A stretch of DNA of 64,000 nt from an uncultured Oscillibacter sp. (GCA_947365245.1 CANAWG010000007.1:1-64000), one strand, 5' to 3'; shown: positions 8,551 through 18,732, numbered from the stretch's first letter. Numbers and translations: made by a program. The notes: generated by a model from the letters alone, not told the origin.

Positions 8551-8878
8551 AAGAAGCAGGAGCGCCGCCAAAAAGGCCGTGGCGCTGCAATACGGGCCCG
8601 ACGACGCCGCGCCGGTGATCGTGGCCTCCGGCATGGGATACCTGGCGGAGAAGATCGTGGAGACGGCGGCGGACAACGGCGTGCCCATCTACGAGGACAA
8701 CTCTCTGTCCACCATTCTGACCCAGCTGCAGCTGGGCCAGGAGATTCCGCCGGAGCTTTATCAGGCCATTGTGGAGATCTACGTGTACTTCCTCCACTTT
8801 GACGCCGCCGAGAGAGCGGCAGCGGAACCGCAGGCACAGCCGCAGACTGAGCCCCCGCGGGGAGAGGAGACGACATGA
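8537..8878 (+). CDS. FlhB C-terminal-domain paralogue (FlhX/YlqH type)
   Basis: This 113-aa protein corresponds to only the cytoplasmic C-domain of FlhB, the export-gate switch protein. It shows AVALQYGPDDAAPVIVASG near residues 13-32, then VPIYEDNSLSTIL and GQEIPPELYQAIVEIYVYF, all matching the FlhB/YscU C-subdomain. The autocleavage sequence NPTH that precedes this region in true FlhB is absent, so it would mimic the cleaved C-fragment. A Pro/Glu-rich tail follows. It overlaps both neighbours by a few bases, so it is translated as part of the operon. Such stand-alone FlhX proteins are known in several flagellated bacteria. Confidence 0.85.
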   Translation: MSRSERSRSAAKKAVALQYGPDDAAPVIVASGMGYLAEKIVETAADNGVPIYEDNSLSTILTQLQLGQEIPPELYQAIVEIYVYFLHFDAAERAAAEPQAQPQTEPPRGEETT

Positions 8879-9504
8879 GCGAGAGACAGGAAGAGCGGCT
8901 GTATCTGCTGCTGGACAGCGTGAACAACCCCCTGGCCAGGGGACAGCTGGAGGGCCCATCCAACGGACAGATCCTCCAGATGCTGGTGCTGGACAACGAC
9001 GTGGAGAAAGTGGCCTGCCACGAGGTCATCGTGCTGATGAGCATGGGCACCAACGAGCCCCCGCTGCAGTGCCGCATTGTCCGGCAGCGGGGGGACCGGG
9101 TGGCGCTGGAGAAGATCGCCAGCCTGGACCCGGACCTGCGGCGAAACCTGCGGGTCCCCATCAAGTTTGACACGTTTATCTACCCCGTCACCGGCCGGTG
9201 GCGGGGCCGGCGGCCGGTGCAGTCCATCGACCTCAGCTGCGGCGGCGTGGCCTTTTACGGCGACGACGGCCTGGAGGTGGAAGAGAAGCTGGAGCTGGTG
9301 ATCCCCGTGACGGAGCAGCCGGTGATCCTGCGCTGCCAGATCCTGCGCAAACAGGAGCTGCGCAACGGGAAACTGCTCTACGCCGTCAAGTTTGTGGATA
9401 TGTGCGAGGACGAGGAAGTGACGGTGCGGGAGGCGGTGTTCAGCATTCAGCTGGAGAACCGGCCCCACGCCGCGGGCAACGACAACAGGGAGGAACACCG
9501 ATGA
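8875..9504 (+). CDS. PilZ domain protein (YcgR-like c-di-GMP receptor)
   Basis: PilZ proteins bind cyclic di-GMP, and YcgR-type members slow the flagellar motor. This 209-aa protein has an N-terminal YcgR-N-like half (residues 1-90). A C-terminal PilZ domain follows, starting with RRNLR (RxxxR, near residues 96-100), then DLSCGGVAF (D/NxSxxG) about 25 residues later. Both c-di-GMP-binding motifs are intact. Start ATG 8875 overlaps the preceding stop (ATGA). Its stop also overlaps the start of the giant SLH gene (ATGA at 9501-9504). That suggests coupled synthesis of a c-di-GMP receptor and a surface protein. Confidence 0.9.
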   Translation: MSERQEERLYLLLDSVNNPLARGQLEGPSNGQILQMLVLDNDVEKVACHEVIVLMSMGTNEPPLQCRIVRQRGDRVALEKIASLDPDLRRNLRVPIKFDTFIYPVTGRWRGRRPVQSIDLSCGGVAFYGDDGLEVEEKLELVIPVTEQPVILRCQILRKQELRNGKLLYAVKFVDMCEDEEVTVREAVFSIQLENRPHAAGNDNREEHR

Positions 9505-12500
9505 ACAAGGACAGGAGAGGACGCAAGACCGTGAGGGCCGCTTTTGCCAGAAGACTGATGTCCCTGGCGCTGGCGGCCGTGATGCTGTGGAGCCTGCTTC
9601 CGGGCCTGACCCCGGCGGCGGAGGCCGCCGAGTGGATGGAGCCCTATCTGGAGAAGCTGGTGGACTGGGGCGTCATGCAGGGCAATGCCTCCGGCAACCT
9701 GAACCCGGACCGGGTGCTGACCCGGGCGGAGTTTGTCACCATGATCAACCGGGCTTTCGGCTACACGGAGCGGGGGACCACGCCTTTCCGGGATGTGCCG
9801 GAGAACGCCTGGTACGCCGACGATATCAACATCGCCTATCAGGCGGGCTATTTCACGGGCACCTCTGAGACCACCGCCGGCCCCATGGGGCGGGTGACCC
9901 GGGAGCAGGCCGCCGTCCTGCTGGGGCGGAACCTGCGGCTGCAGGGCATCCCCGGCGTCCAGAGCGATTTCACGGACGTCCAGCAGATGGGCAACTGGAG
10001 CCGCGGCATGGTGCAGGAGTGCGCGGAGCTTGGCATCATCCAGGGCTATGCGGACGGCTCTTTCCGTCCCAAGAACTACATCACCCGGGGCCAGATGGCC
10101 TGCTTCCTGGTACGGGCCCTGGGCACCCTGGTCCATGATACCGGGGACCAGGTGGTGGGCGGCGTGTACGGAAACCTGACGGTGAACACCGCCGGCGTGA
10201 AGCTGAAAGACACCGTGGTCACCGGCAACCTCTACCTCAGCGGCGGCGTGGGCCTGGGCAACGTGGAGCTGGAGAACGTCACCGTCATGGGCAAGATCGT
10301 GGTCTGCGGCGCCGGCGAGGCGGAGCGGGGCGAGAACAGCATCATCCTGCGCAACGTCACGGCGGAGGCCCTGGAGATCGACAGCCTCTCCGACCACTTT
10401 ATGACCGTCCGCACGGAGGGCCTGACCAATATTGCCAATACCACTGTCCGCACCTCCGCCTATCTGGAGGACGTGACCGACGACGACCAGGGCCTGCGGG
10501 TCATCACCCTGGACGGCACCTCTGACGGTACTGTGCTCCAGCTGGCGGGCAACATCAAGGAGGTCGTCAACATCACGCCCAACTCCAACCTCCAGGTGGT
10601 ACAGGGCGTTACGGATAAGCTCACCGTGGACGAGCGGGCCGCCGGCTCCTCCCTGAGCATTGCCAACGACACCACCGTAAAGGTTTTGAATCTGGACGCG
10701 GGCGTACCGGTCACCGGCAACGGCGACGTCAGCAAGATGAACGTCAACGCCCCCGGGTCCACCGTCACCATGCTGCCGGACACCATCTACGTCCGGCCCG
10801 GCATTGACTCCAACATCAACAACAAGGTGATGGACAACAAGGCGGCGGAGGAGTCCTCCGACGAGCCCCGCCTGCTGGCCGGCTACCCCCTGATCCGGAA
10901 TCTGGCCTCCACCTCGGCGGACGGCGTGTTCAGCACCAACAAGCGGGGAACCCTTTATTGGGCGGTCTCCACGCTGCTGGACGGCTCCGTGGGCGAGGAC
11001 GAGCTGCGCAGTCCCTCCGCCTATCCCGGCAAGATCCTGCGCAGCGGCACCATCAACGTCACCGCCTCCAAGACGGAGATGACCGCCCGGCTCACGGGAC
11101 TCTCCCGGGAGGGATCCTATTATCTCTCCGCCATGCTGGTGGATGAGCGGAGCCACACCAGCCCCGTGAAGGTGACGGCCTTCACCACCACCGACGACAG
11201 CACGCCGGCCTTTGCCGCGGGCTATCCCGAGGCCATCCTTACCGTGGATCCCAAGGACGAGGAGGAGCAGATCATCCAGGCCCGGGTCATGGCCACCAAG
11301 ACCTGCCAGCTGTATTACGCGCTGCTGCCCCGGAACTCCACCGCCCCCACGGCGGAGAGCCTGCGGGCGGGCGCCGTCACCGGCAACCTGGGCTACGGTA
11401 CCATGGAGATCTCCAAGAACCGCTCCTACCTGATCTCCCGGGTCAACACCGCCCACCTGGCGGAGGAGACCACCTACGACCTGTACTTCTGGCTCAACGA
11501 CGCCGACAACGGCAAGAGCTCCGCGGTGCGGCGGCTTCAGGTCACCACCAAGGACATGACGCCCCCGGTGGTCACCAACATCTACCAGAGCAAGTCCGAC
11601 CGCACCAGCGCCCAGATCACCTATAGCATGAGCGAGCGGGCGGACCTCTTCTGGGTGGCCGTCAAGGCCGGCGAGACCCTGCTGCGTCCCCCGGTCACCG
11701 GCGAGCCCATTGAGCCCACGGACCTGGCCGCCAAGATCCAGGTGGAGGCCGGCGGCGGAAACGCCGCGGTGGTCAGCAGCGGCAGGACCACGGCGGCCCA
11801 GGCCGACACCAACTACACGTTCACCGTCAACCGCCTGGCGGAGCAGGGCGTGTACGACCTGTACTACGTGGCCAAGGACCCGGCGGGGAACTACTCCGAG
11901 GCGGTAAAGGTCCTGGAGAACGTGATGACCACCGACGCGACCCCGCCTCTGGTGGAGCTGGAGTTCAGCCGCTTCAACGAGGGGGCGGACGGCGTCATCA
12001 ACCCCTGGGTGGACAGCGATGTGACGCTGGTGTTCAACGAGATCGTCCGGGGCACGTTCAAAGACGGCAACATGGACCGCTATGACGATTTCTACATCCT
12101 CTATGAGAAAGTGCGGGACACGGTGGGCAACACCTCGGAGCACAACCAGGCCAAAAACGAGCTGGCGGCGGCCCTGCGGAAGTATGTCCGCCTCTATCCC
12201 GGTACGCCGCCGGCCTCGGGAAATCCCCGGCAGGACCCTGTGACGGACAACGACGGAACGCTGACGGAGGCGGAACTCGCCGCCCTGCCCGCCTGGATCG
12301 ACTACCGCGAGGCGGTGGTCAGCCGGGTGGACGGCCGGCTCAAGATCACGTTCCCCACCGGCACGGGACTCAAGATGCAAAGCGGCGGCACCTACTTCTT
12401 CCGCATTGAGAGCGTGGTGGACGCCTCCGGCAACATGATTACCCCCAACCCCACCTACGCGCCGAGAAACGGCTTCACCACCCTGTTTGCGACGGTGGAT

Positions 12501-14597
12501 CTGCAGACGGCCAACACGGTGAGTATCAAAAAGGGCGATTTGCAGAACGCCTCCGACTTCCCCGGCGATAAGAATCTCGAGGGCGACGCGTTCCGGGTCG
12601 GCTGGAGCTTCACCGTGACGCCCAACTCCACCAAGCAGGTGTCGGACGAGATCGGCTGGGATATGCTGCTCTGGTCGGACACCAAGCTGGAGTTCTCCCT
12701 GTACCGCCGCTCCCGTCCCCGGAGCGGAACCGGCAGCACCACCTGGGGCAAATGGGAGAAGCTCGGCGTCGCCGACAAGGTGCCCGTGGACAAATCCGAG
12801 GGCAGCGCCAGCGTGTACGTCAGCCTGACGCGCTCCGCGTACCTCAATAATGAGACGGTCTATCCCCATCTGAACACGCTGGATCAGGACACGGTGTATG
12901 AGTACGCCATCCATCTGATCAGCGTGGCGGACAATGACGATCCCAACGGGTGGATCTCGGAGATTACCCTGGGCGCCACCATCATGGCCGGCGGCACCAC
13001 GGCGATGAACCAGTCCTCTGTGGTCTATCAGGGCGACGCGTCCACACTGGAGAAAGGCAAGGCCGCCGGCGCCATCTCCATCGGCGATCCGGATCCTTTC
13101 AACTACACCATCGCCCCGGAGGAGCGGGAGGGCCCCAAGCTGGATGAGGGGTATCCCCTGATCTCCAACGGCGACACGCTGGCCAATATCACCGTGGCCC
13201 TGGACCGGGTGGGCACGGCGTACTTCATGGCGATCCCCCTTACCTCGACGGACGACCCCGATCAGGCAATCACAGGAGATAATTACTCGGCCCCCATCGG
13301 CATCGCCCTGAAAGAAGACCCGGCCAATGTCAAGCTGCCGGAGATCGAAAAGGTGCCCACAAACGGCCGGGATACCACAGGCAAGTATGAGAACCCCTTG
13401 CTGCGGCTTCCGGCGGCCTCTACCGTGGCCACCAGGACCACAGAGGGCGGCATTGTATGGGCGGAACGGGAATATCCCCAGAAGGATCTGGCGGGCATGG
13501 TGACCCTGCGGGGGCTGGTTCCGGATACCACCTACCTGCTGCTGATCGCCACAAAGGGCGTGACGCGGTACTCCCAGTATGTTTACTGCTACACCTTTAC
13601 CACCAGCAAGGTGAAAGCGCCCAAGCTGGAGCTGCAGGCCAACGGAAGCGAGGCCCTGGTCCGGACGGATCTGGACGCCGAGGTGCGGGGCCTGCTGATC
13701 GTGGACGGCAGCGACACCGATCTGCGCAGGCCGTTCAGCAAGACTGAGGGCACCGCCACGACGGACAATTACGCAAACACCACCGGTACCGCCACGAACG
13801 GCAAGTACAGCATTTTGGACGCGCTGATCAACAGCTACGGAAGCGGCAACGGGATCCGGAACTCGGTGTTCGATCAGTACGCGGAGGATAGCATCAAGGA
13901 GCTGATCTTCAGCAAGATCGAGAGCTCTACGATCAAGCCCAACTCCATCATCGACGTGGTTGAGCGCTTCAGCGTGGCCGGCGGCAATACCTGGAAAGCC
14001 GTGCGGGAGTTCCAGAATATGGAAGCGGGCCGGTGGTACTGCTTCCTGGCCTACGCGGAGAGCCCCCTGGGCTCCGACCGGTCCTACCGCGCGGTCCGGC
14101 CGCTGCAGATCGCGGATACGCAGCCGCCCACGGTGACGCAGGACTCCGTCACGGTCACCTTTGCCAAGCAGGGGGACGGCACGTACAAGGGCCAGGTCAC
14201 CATTACGTTCTCTGAGAACCTGTATTTCCAGGATACGAATAGCGGCATTCAGTCCATCAAGCCGGTCTCATCGACGGATTTGACAGTCGGCACGGTTACC
14301 GGCGACTGGGTGTCGCGGGTGTTTATCGCCGGCAACACGCCCCTGGGCTGGAAAGTCTATACGGAGCCCGGCGATCCCAGAAACACCAACCAGATGGTGT
14401 TCGAGACGGCAACGGGCGGTTCCGTCAGCGCCGGCGACTACACGTTCGCCATCCGGGAGGGATTGTGCGACGAGTGGGGCAACCGGCCCACCGGAACCAA
14501 CAGCGGCTTCCAGGTGGTTGTGCGCATCCGGGGCAACGACACGGACGGCTATACCTACACTGTGTCCGGCATTCCCAACGGCTGGCTGGGCAGATAA
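9501..14597 (+). CDS. Giant S-layer-homology surface protein with beta-helix and Ig/fibronectin-like repeats
   Basis: This is a 1698-residue secreted protein. A signal peptide (about residues 10-47, hydrophobic core LMSLALAAVMLWSLLPGL, ending near AEAAE) is followed by three SLH repeats (about 48-220: LTRAEFVTMINRAFGY, RVTREQAAVLLGRNL, YITRGQMACFLVRALG). These attach proteins to secondary wall polymer. Next comes a beta-helix-like stretch with short repeating strands (about 220-440). The rest is a series of about 100-residue beta-rich modules opening with TPAFAAGYP, TPPVVTNIY and TPPLVELEF patterns, probably Ig/FnIII-like. Start ATG 9501 sits behind AGGGAGGA and overlaps the PilZ stop. Biological role is unknown; probably adhesion or cell-surface architecture. 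Confidence 0.88.
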   Translation: MNKDRRGRKTVRAAFARRLMSLALAAVMLWSLLPGLTPAAEAAEWMEPYLEKLVDWGVMQGNASGNLNPDRVLTRAEFVTMINRAFGYTERGTTPFRDVPENAWYADDINIAYQAGYFTGTSETTAGPMGRVTREQAAVLLGRNLRLQGIPGVQSDFTDVQQMGNWSRGMVQECAELGIIQGYADGSFRPKNYITRGQMACFLVRALGTLVHDTGDQVVGGVYGNLTVNTAGVKLKDTVVTGNLYLSGGVGLGNVELENVTVMGKIVVCGAGEAERGENSIILRNVTAEALEIDSLSDHFMTVRTEGLTNIANTTVRTSAYLEDVTDDDQGLRVITLDGTSDGTVLQLAGNIKEVVNITPNSNLQVVQGVTDKLTVDERAAGSSLSIANDTTVKVLNLDAGVPVTGNGDVSKMNVNAPGSTVTMLPDTIYVRPGIDSNINNKVMDNKAAEESSDEPRLLAGYPLIRNLASTSADGVFSTNKRGTLYWAVSTLLDGSVGEDELRSPSAYPGKILRSGTINVTASKTEMTARLTGLSREGSYYLSAMLVDERSHTSPVKVTAFTTTDDSTPAFAAGYPEAILTVDPKDEEEQIIQARVMATKTCQLYYALLPRNSTAPTAESLRAGAVTGNLGYGTMEISKNRSYLISRVNTAHLAEETTYDLYFWLNDADNGKSSAVRRLQVTTKDMTPPVVTNIYQSKSDRTSAQITYSMSERADLFWVAVKAGETLLRPPVTGEPIEPTDLAAKIQVEAGGGNAAVVSSGRTTAAQADTNYTFTVNRLAEQGVYDLYYVAKDPAGNYSEAVKVLENVMTTDATPPLVELEFSRFNEGADGVINPWVDSDVTLVFNEIVRGTFKDGNMDRYDDFYILYEKVRDTVGNTSEHNQAKNELAAALRKYVRLYPGTPPASGNPRQDPVTDNDGTLTEAELAALPAWIDYREAVVSRVDGRLKITFPTGTGLKMQSGGTYFFRIESVVDASGNMITPNPTYAPRNGFTTLFATVDLQTANTVSIKKGDLQNASDFPGDKNLEGDAFRVGWSFTVTPNSTKQVSDEIGWDMLLWSDTKLEFSLYRRSRPRSGTGSTTWGKWEKLGVADKVPVDKSEGSASVYVSLTRSAYLNNETVYPHLNTLDQDTVYEYAIHLISVADNDDPNGWISEITLGATIMAGGTTAMNQSSVVYQGDASTLEKGKAAGAISIGDPDPFNYTIAPEEREGPKLDEGYPLISNGDTLANITVALDRVGTAYFMAIPLTSTDDPDQAITGDNYSAPIGIALKEDPANVKLPEIEKVPTNGRDTTGKYENPLLRLPAASTVATRTTEGGIVWAEREYPQKDLAGMVTLRGLVPDTTYLLLIATKGVTRYSQYVYCYTFTTSKVKAPKLELQANGSEALVRTDLDAEVRGLLIVDGSDTDLRRPFSKTEGTATTDNYANTTGTATNGKYSILDALINSYGSGNGIRNSVFDQYAEDSIKELIFSKIESSTIKPNSIIDVVERFSVAGGNTWKAVREFQNMEAGRWYCFLAYAESPLGSDRSYRAVRPLQIADTQPPTVTQDSVTVTFAKQGDGTYKGQVTITFSENLYFQDTNSGIQSIKPVSSTDLTVGTVTGDWVSRVFIAGNTPLGWKVYTEPGDPRNTNQMVFETATGGSVSAGDYTFAIREGLCDEWGNRPTGTNSGFQVVVRIRGNDTDGYTYTVSGIPNGWLGR

Positions 14598-14612
14598 GCG
14601 GCAAAACCCCTG

Positions 14613-14642
14613 GGGAGGGCGGGCGGCACCGCCCGCCCTCCC
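14613..14642 (+). terminator. Strong hairpin after the first SLH gene
   Basis: Fourteen-base perfect arms of GGGAGGGCGGGCGG and its complement are separated by two bases. Downstream is GCTCTTTGC, with only a short T stretch. It probably reduces transcription into the second SLH gene, whose ribosome site begins 20 bases later. Confidence 0.65.
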
Positions 14643-14679
14643 GCTCTTTGCAAGGACTGGAAAAGGAGAGTATTTGTCT

Positions 14680-17600
14680 ATGAGATCCGGATTTTTCCGC
14701 AGGGCCGGGGCGCTGCTGCTGACCCTGGTTCTGGCGTTTTCCCTGGTCCCCGCCGCCGGCGCGGCGGTTGTGAGAGTAACATTAAGCGAAACTGCACTTA
14801 CACTGAAAATGGGCGGGACAGAGACTGCGACACTGACCGCAACAGTGGAGGTAAATGACGGTGAAGACCAGACCGTCACCTGGACGAGCGGCAATGAAGA
14901 TGTCGCCACCGTCAGCGGCGGACTTGTCACGGCGAAAAAAGGCGGCACTGCCAATATTATCGCCACGTCCACTGCGGATAATCGGGTGTCCGCAACTTGC
15001 GCAGTCACCGTAGAGGCGGCGGATCCGCCCGCCAAAGTGGATGTTGCCAGCGTGACGATAACTAAGGCTTCTATATCTTTGGAAGTGGGGGCATCTGAGA
15101 CCCTCACCGCCACCGTCAAGCCGGACGACGCCACAAATAAAGACATTACCTGGAGCAGTGATAAGCCCTCTGTTGCCGCCGTAGACCGGACCAGCGGCAG
15201 AGTCGAGGCTGTCGGCAAGGGGACGGCGAACATCACCGCTGCGGCGGACGGCGTGGATTCCGCGCCCTGCGTTGTGACCGTCACAGACCCCGTGGTCAAT
15301 GTGCCCGTGGAAAAGGTGGAGATCAAGGCGGACGATGGGACCTCCGTGGCGGTGGGCAGGACCCTGCAGCTGCGGAGTGAGGTCACCCCGGCCAACGCCT
15401 CCAATAAAAATGTCGCCTGGTCCAGCGCCGATCCCACCATTGCCAGCGTAAACCCCGATACCGGCGTGGTCACCGGCGTCAAGGCCGGCGGCCCCGTCTC
15501 CATCACTGTCACCACGGAGGACGGGAACAAGACCGCCAGTGTGAGCGTCACCGTCACCGCCTCCGCCGGAGACTTTCTCATCACCCCCATCCGGGGCGCC
15601 AGCCCCATCAATGTGGGAAAATCCACACTGACTCTCTCCGCCAGCACCGACCGGCCCGTCACCTGGTCCAGCGAGGACGAGGCCATCGCCACCGTAAACG
15701 CCAGCGGCCAGGTCACCGGAGTCAGCCCTGGAAAGGTCAAGATCTTCGCCGAGACGGAGGACGGCTCCAGGGCTGAGTACACGGTGGAGGTCTCCGGCCT
15801 GGTGATAGAGGAGACGACCATCAGCCTCATCGTGGGCTACACCAAGAGCATCGTCTATACGGCCTACGGCACGGCGGCCACCAGCAGCGACTCCCCCCGG
15901 TGGACCTCCAACCCCGAGTCCATCGCCACCGTCACCAACGGCGGCCGGGTCACCGGCATGGCCCCCGGCATCACCACCGTTACCGTCACAAAGGGCCGCT
16001 ACACCGCCGAGTGCAAGGTCACCGTGGAGGAGGACGTGGCCAACGCCATTGAGCGCACCCTGAACGCCGGGGAGAAGCTGGACTTCCCCGGTCTCCTCTC
16101 CGACCTGAACAGCCGCTGCCGGGAGCGGACGGAGGCGGCCCTGGACTACATCACCAATCTGGAGGTTGCCCCCAGCCAGGGCGTTCTCCACTACCGCTAC
16201 GGCTCTTCGGACATCCCCAACCACGGCGTGGGCGGCGTGGACCGCTACTATGTCACCGCCGCCTCCGACAGCGGCCGCCGGGCCATCTCCGATCTGAGCT
16301 TTGTGCCCAACGGGAGCTTCAAGGGCATGGCTATTATCGAGTACACGGGGTACAGCATCGAGGGGCAGTCTTTCCACGGCACCATCCGGGTGGACGTGAA
16401 AAGCAGCGGCGACGTGACCTACAGCACCGCCCAGGGCCAGGCGCTGACCCTCAGCGCCAAGGAGTTCAAGGACGTCTGCCAGCTGAGGACCAGCCGCAAC
16501 GCAAGCTATGTCACCTTTACCCAGCCCAGCGGAAACAAGGGCGTCCTCTACTATAACTACAACCCGGGCCAATACTCCCCCAAGGTGGACAGTGCCACCA
16601 AGTACTACCTCAGCAGCAACCCCTCTTTGGAGAAAGTGACCTTTGTGCCGGCGGAGAACTTCACCGGCACGGTGACGGTCTCCTACCGCTGCACCGACAC
16701 CACCGGCGGCGGCTACGCCGGCACCATGACCATCAACGTCTACTCCGCCAACGGCGAGTCCAGCGGCGGCGTGGAGTACACCACCGGCATCAACCAGCGG
16801 CTGACCCTCAACGCCGGCGACTTCAACGACGCCTGTCTGGAGGCCAACGACCGCAGCCTGAGCTACATCTACTTCGACGAGCTGCCCGCCGCGGCCCAGG
16901 GCACGCTGTACTACAACTACACCAGCGCCTCCAGCAACCGGGTGGACACCACCACCCGCTACAACCGCAGCAGCACCGGCAGCCGAATCTCCAACATCAC
17001 CTTTGTGCCCGCCAGCAATTTCAGCGGCACCGTCACCATCCCCTACACCGGCTATGACACGACGGACCGGAGCTACAAGGACAATTTGGTGATTCACGTC
17101 TCCGACGCGGCGGGGACGGTATACTACAACACCGAGGTGGACACCCCCGTGACATTCCGGGCGGAGGACTTCAACGAGGCCTGTCAGAAGTCCAACAGCT
17201 CCACGCTGAACTACATCCAGTTCACCCTGCCCTCCTCCAGCGTGGGGACGCTGTACCGCAATTACCGCAGCAGCAGCAACACCGGCACCCGGCTCTCCTC
17301 CTCCACGCGGGTCTACCGGGGCGGGACGCCCAGCGTGTCCGACGTGACGTTCGTCCCCAAGAGCCGCTATGAGGGCACCGTGTCCATCCCCTTCTCCGGC
17401 GTGGACGCCGGGGGCAGCGCGTTTGAGGGCACGGTCTCCATCGGCGTGGGCCGGGGCGTGGGGCAGGCGGTGCGCTATTCCACCGCCAGCGGCGGTGTGG
17501 TGCGGTTCAGCGCCGGCGACTTCAACGCCGTCTGCCGCAGCGTCACGGGGGACGATCTCAGCTACCTGAGCTTCGAGCTGCCCGCCAGCCGCTACGGCAC

Positions 17601-18732
17601 GCTGTACTACCAGTACAACGCCTCCCGAGGCACCGGCACCCAGGTCACCTCCTCCAGCTCCTACTACCGCAGCGGCGGCAGCCGGGCGCTGGACGACGTA
17701 TCCTTTGCCTCCGCCAATGTCAACGGCATCGCCTCGTTCCAGTTCAACGGCCGGAGCACCGGCGGCAGGCAGTTCACCGGAACGGTGGAGATTGCCATCG
17801 GCAACGCGAGCCTGGACAGCGGCGCCTCCACCGGCACCCGTTACACCGGCAGCTCCGCCCCCATCGCCCTGCGGACGGCGGACTTTGAGTACGCCTGTCA
17901 GTCCGCCGTGGGCGGCGCGCTGTCCCACATCCGCTTTAACAGCCTGCCCAGCGAGAGCGCGGGACGGCTGTACATGAACTACGAGTCCCCCAGCCGCCCC
18001 GGCGGCGCCGCCACCACCACCTCCAATTACACCGCCAGCAGCGGCCTCACCATTGGCCAGCTGTCCTTTGTGCCCAAGGCGGGGTATCAGGGGCAGGTGA
18101 ACATCCCCTATACCGGGTACAACACCACCGGCGGCAGCTTCAGCGGCAATGTGGTCATCGACATCTCCAACAGCTACTGCGCCGCGCCTTTCTACGACAT
18201 GGGCAGCGGCTGGGAGTGGGCGAAGCCCTCCGTGGAGTTTTTGCGGAGCGCGGGGATCACCAACGGATACAGCGACGGCTCTTTCCGCCCCTCCCGGTCC
18301 ATCAGCAGGGGCGAGTTCACGCTGATGGTCTGCCGGGCGTTCGGCTTTGACACCACCGCCGCGGCCACCAATTTCCCGGATGTGCCCGCCAGCAGCCCCT
18401 ACGCCGGGGCGGTGGCCACGGCCAGGAGCATGGGCATTGTGGAGGGCAGCGGCGGCCGCTTCCGGCCCAATAGCCCCATCACCCGCCAGAGCGCCATGAC
18501 CATTATATGCCGGGCCATGAAGGCCGCGGGCAAGGAGGTCCCCTCCGGCGGCACCTCCAACCTCAACGCCTACAGCGACCAGGCGCAAATCGCCTCCCAT
18601 GCCAGAAGCTCCGTGGCGGCGCTGGTGAATCTGGGCGTGGTACAGGGCAACAGCAGCATGCAGATCAACCCCCGCAAATCCATTTCCCGGGCGGAGATGG
18701 CCGTGATTTTGCACCGCGTGCTGACGCTTTGA
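14680..18732 (+). CDS. Surface protein with bacterial Ig-like (BIg2) domains, six Cys-containing repeats and C-terminal SLH domains
   Basis: This is a 1350-residue secreted protein. The signal peptide (residues about 1-27) ends in AAGAA. Then come about five BIg2-type domains (about 28-450), each with VTWSSxxxxVATV-like and GxVTGxxxG cores, as in intimin/invasin-like adhesins. Six tandem modules of about 115-120 residues follow (about 450-1165), each with a DFNxACxx segment holding a Cys, a GTLYYNY segment, and an FVPxxxxxGTVTIPYTGYD segment. Three SLH repeats (about 1167-1350) close the protein and anchor it to the wall. ATG 14680 has AAAGGAG upstream. The reverse order of anchor (C-terminal here, N-terminal in the neighbour) is notable. 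Function is unknown; adhesin-like architecture. Confidence 0.88.
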   Translation: MRSGFFRRAGALLLTLVLAFSLVPAAGAAVVRVTLSETALTLKMGGTETATLTATVEVNDGEDQTVTWTSGNEDVATVSGGLVTAKKGGTANIIATSTADNRVSATCAVTVEAADPPAKVDVASVTITKASISLEVGASETLTATVKPDDATNKDITWSSDKPSVAAVDRTSGRVEAVGKGTANITAAADGVDSAPCVVTVTDPVVNVPVEKVEIKADDGTSVAVGRTLQLRSEVTPANASNKNVAWSSADPTIASVNPDTGVVTGVKAGGPVSITVTTEDGNKTASVSVTVTASAGDFLITPIRGASPINVGKSTLTLSASTDRPVTWSSEDEAIATVNASGQVTGVSPGKVKIFAETEDGSRAEYTVEVSGLVIEETTISLIVGYTKSIVYTAYGTAATSSDSPRWTSNPESIATVTNGGRVTGMAPGITTVTVTKGRYTAECKVTVEEDVANAIERTLNAGEKLDFPGLLSDLNSRCRERTEAALDYITNLEVAPSQGVLHYRYGSSDIPNHGVGGVDRYYVTAASDSGRRAISDLSFVPNGSFKGMAIIEYTGYSIEGQSFHGTIRVDVKSSGDVTYSTAQGQALTLSAKEFKDVCQLRTSRNASYVTFTQPSGNKGVLYYNYNPGQYSPKVDSATKYYLSSNPSLEKVTFVPAENFTGTVTVSYRCTDTTGGGYAGTMTINVYSANGESSGGVEYTTGINQRLTLNAGDFNDACLEANDRSLSYIYFDELPAAAQGTLYYNYTSASSNRVDTTTRYNRSSTGSRISNITFVPASNFSGTVTIPYTGYDTTDRSYKDNLVIHVSDAAGTVYYNTEVDTPVTFRAEDFNEACQKSNSSTLNYIQFTLPSSSVGTLYRNYRSSSNTGTRLSSSTRVYRGGTPSVSDVTFVPKSRYEGTVSIPFSGVDAGGSAFEGTVSIGVGRGVGQAVRYSTASGGVVRFSAGDFNAVCRSVTGDDLSYLSFELPASRYGTLYYQYNASRGTGTQVTSSSSYYRSGGSRALDDVSFASANVNGIASFQFNGRSTGGRQFTGTVEIAIGNASLDSGASTGTRYTGSSAPIALRTADFEYACQSAVGGALSHIRFNSLPSESAGRLYMNYESPSRPGGAATTTSNYTASSGLTIGQLSFVPKAGYQGQVNIPYTGYNTTGGSFSGNVVIDISNSYCAAPFYDMGSGWEWAKPSVEFLRSAGITNGYSDGSFRPSRSISRGEFTLMVCRAFGFDTTAAATNFPDVPASSPYAGAVATARSMGIVEGSGGRFRPNSPITRQSAMTIICRAMKAAGKEVPSGGTSNLNAYSDQAQIASHARSSVAALVNLGVVQGNSSMQINPRKSISRAEMAVILHRVLTL

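Noticed and set aside
9447-12914. An 1155-residue frame opposite the first SLH gene, and a 1392-residue frame (14782-18960) opposite the second.
   Set aside because: Both are shadows of the real SLH genes. They lack signal peptides, domains and ribosome sites, and are dominated by Gly/Val/Ala/His.
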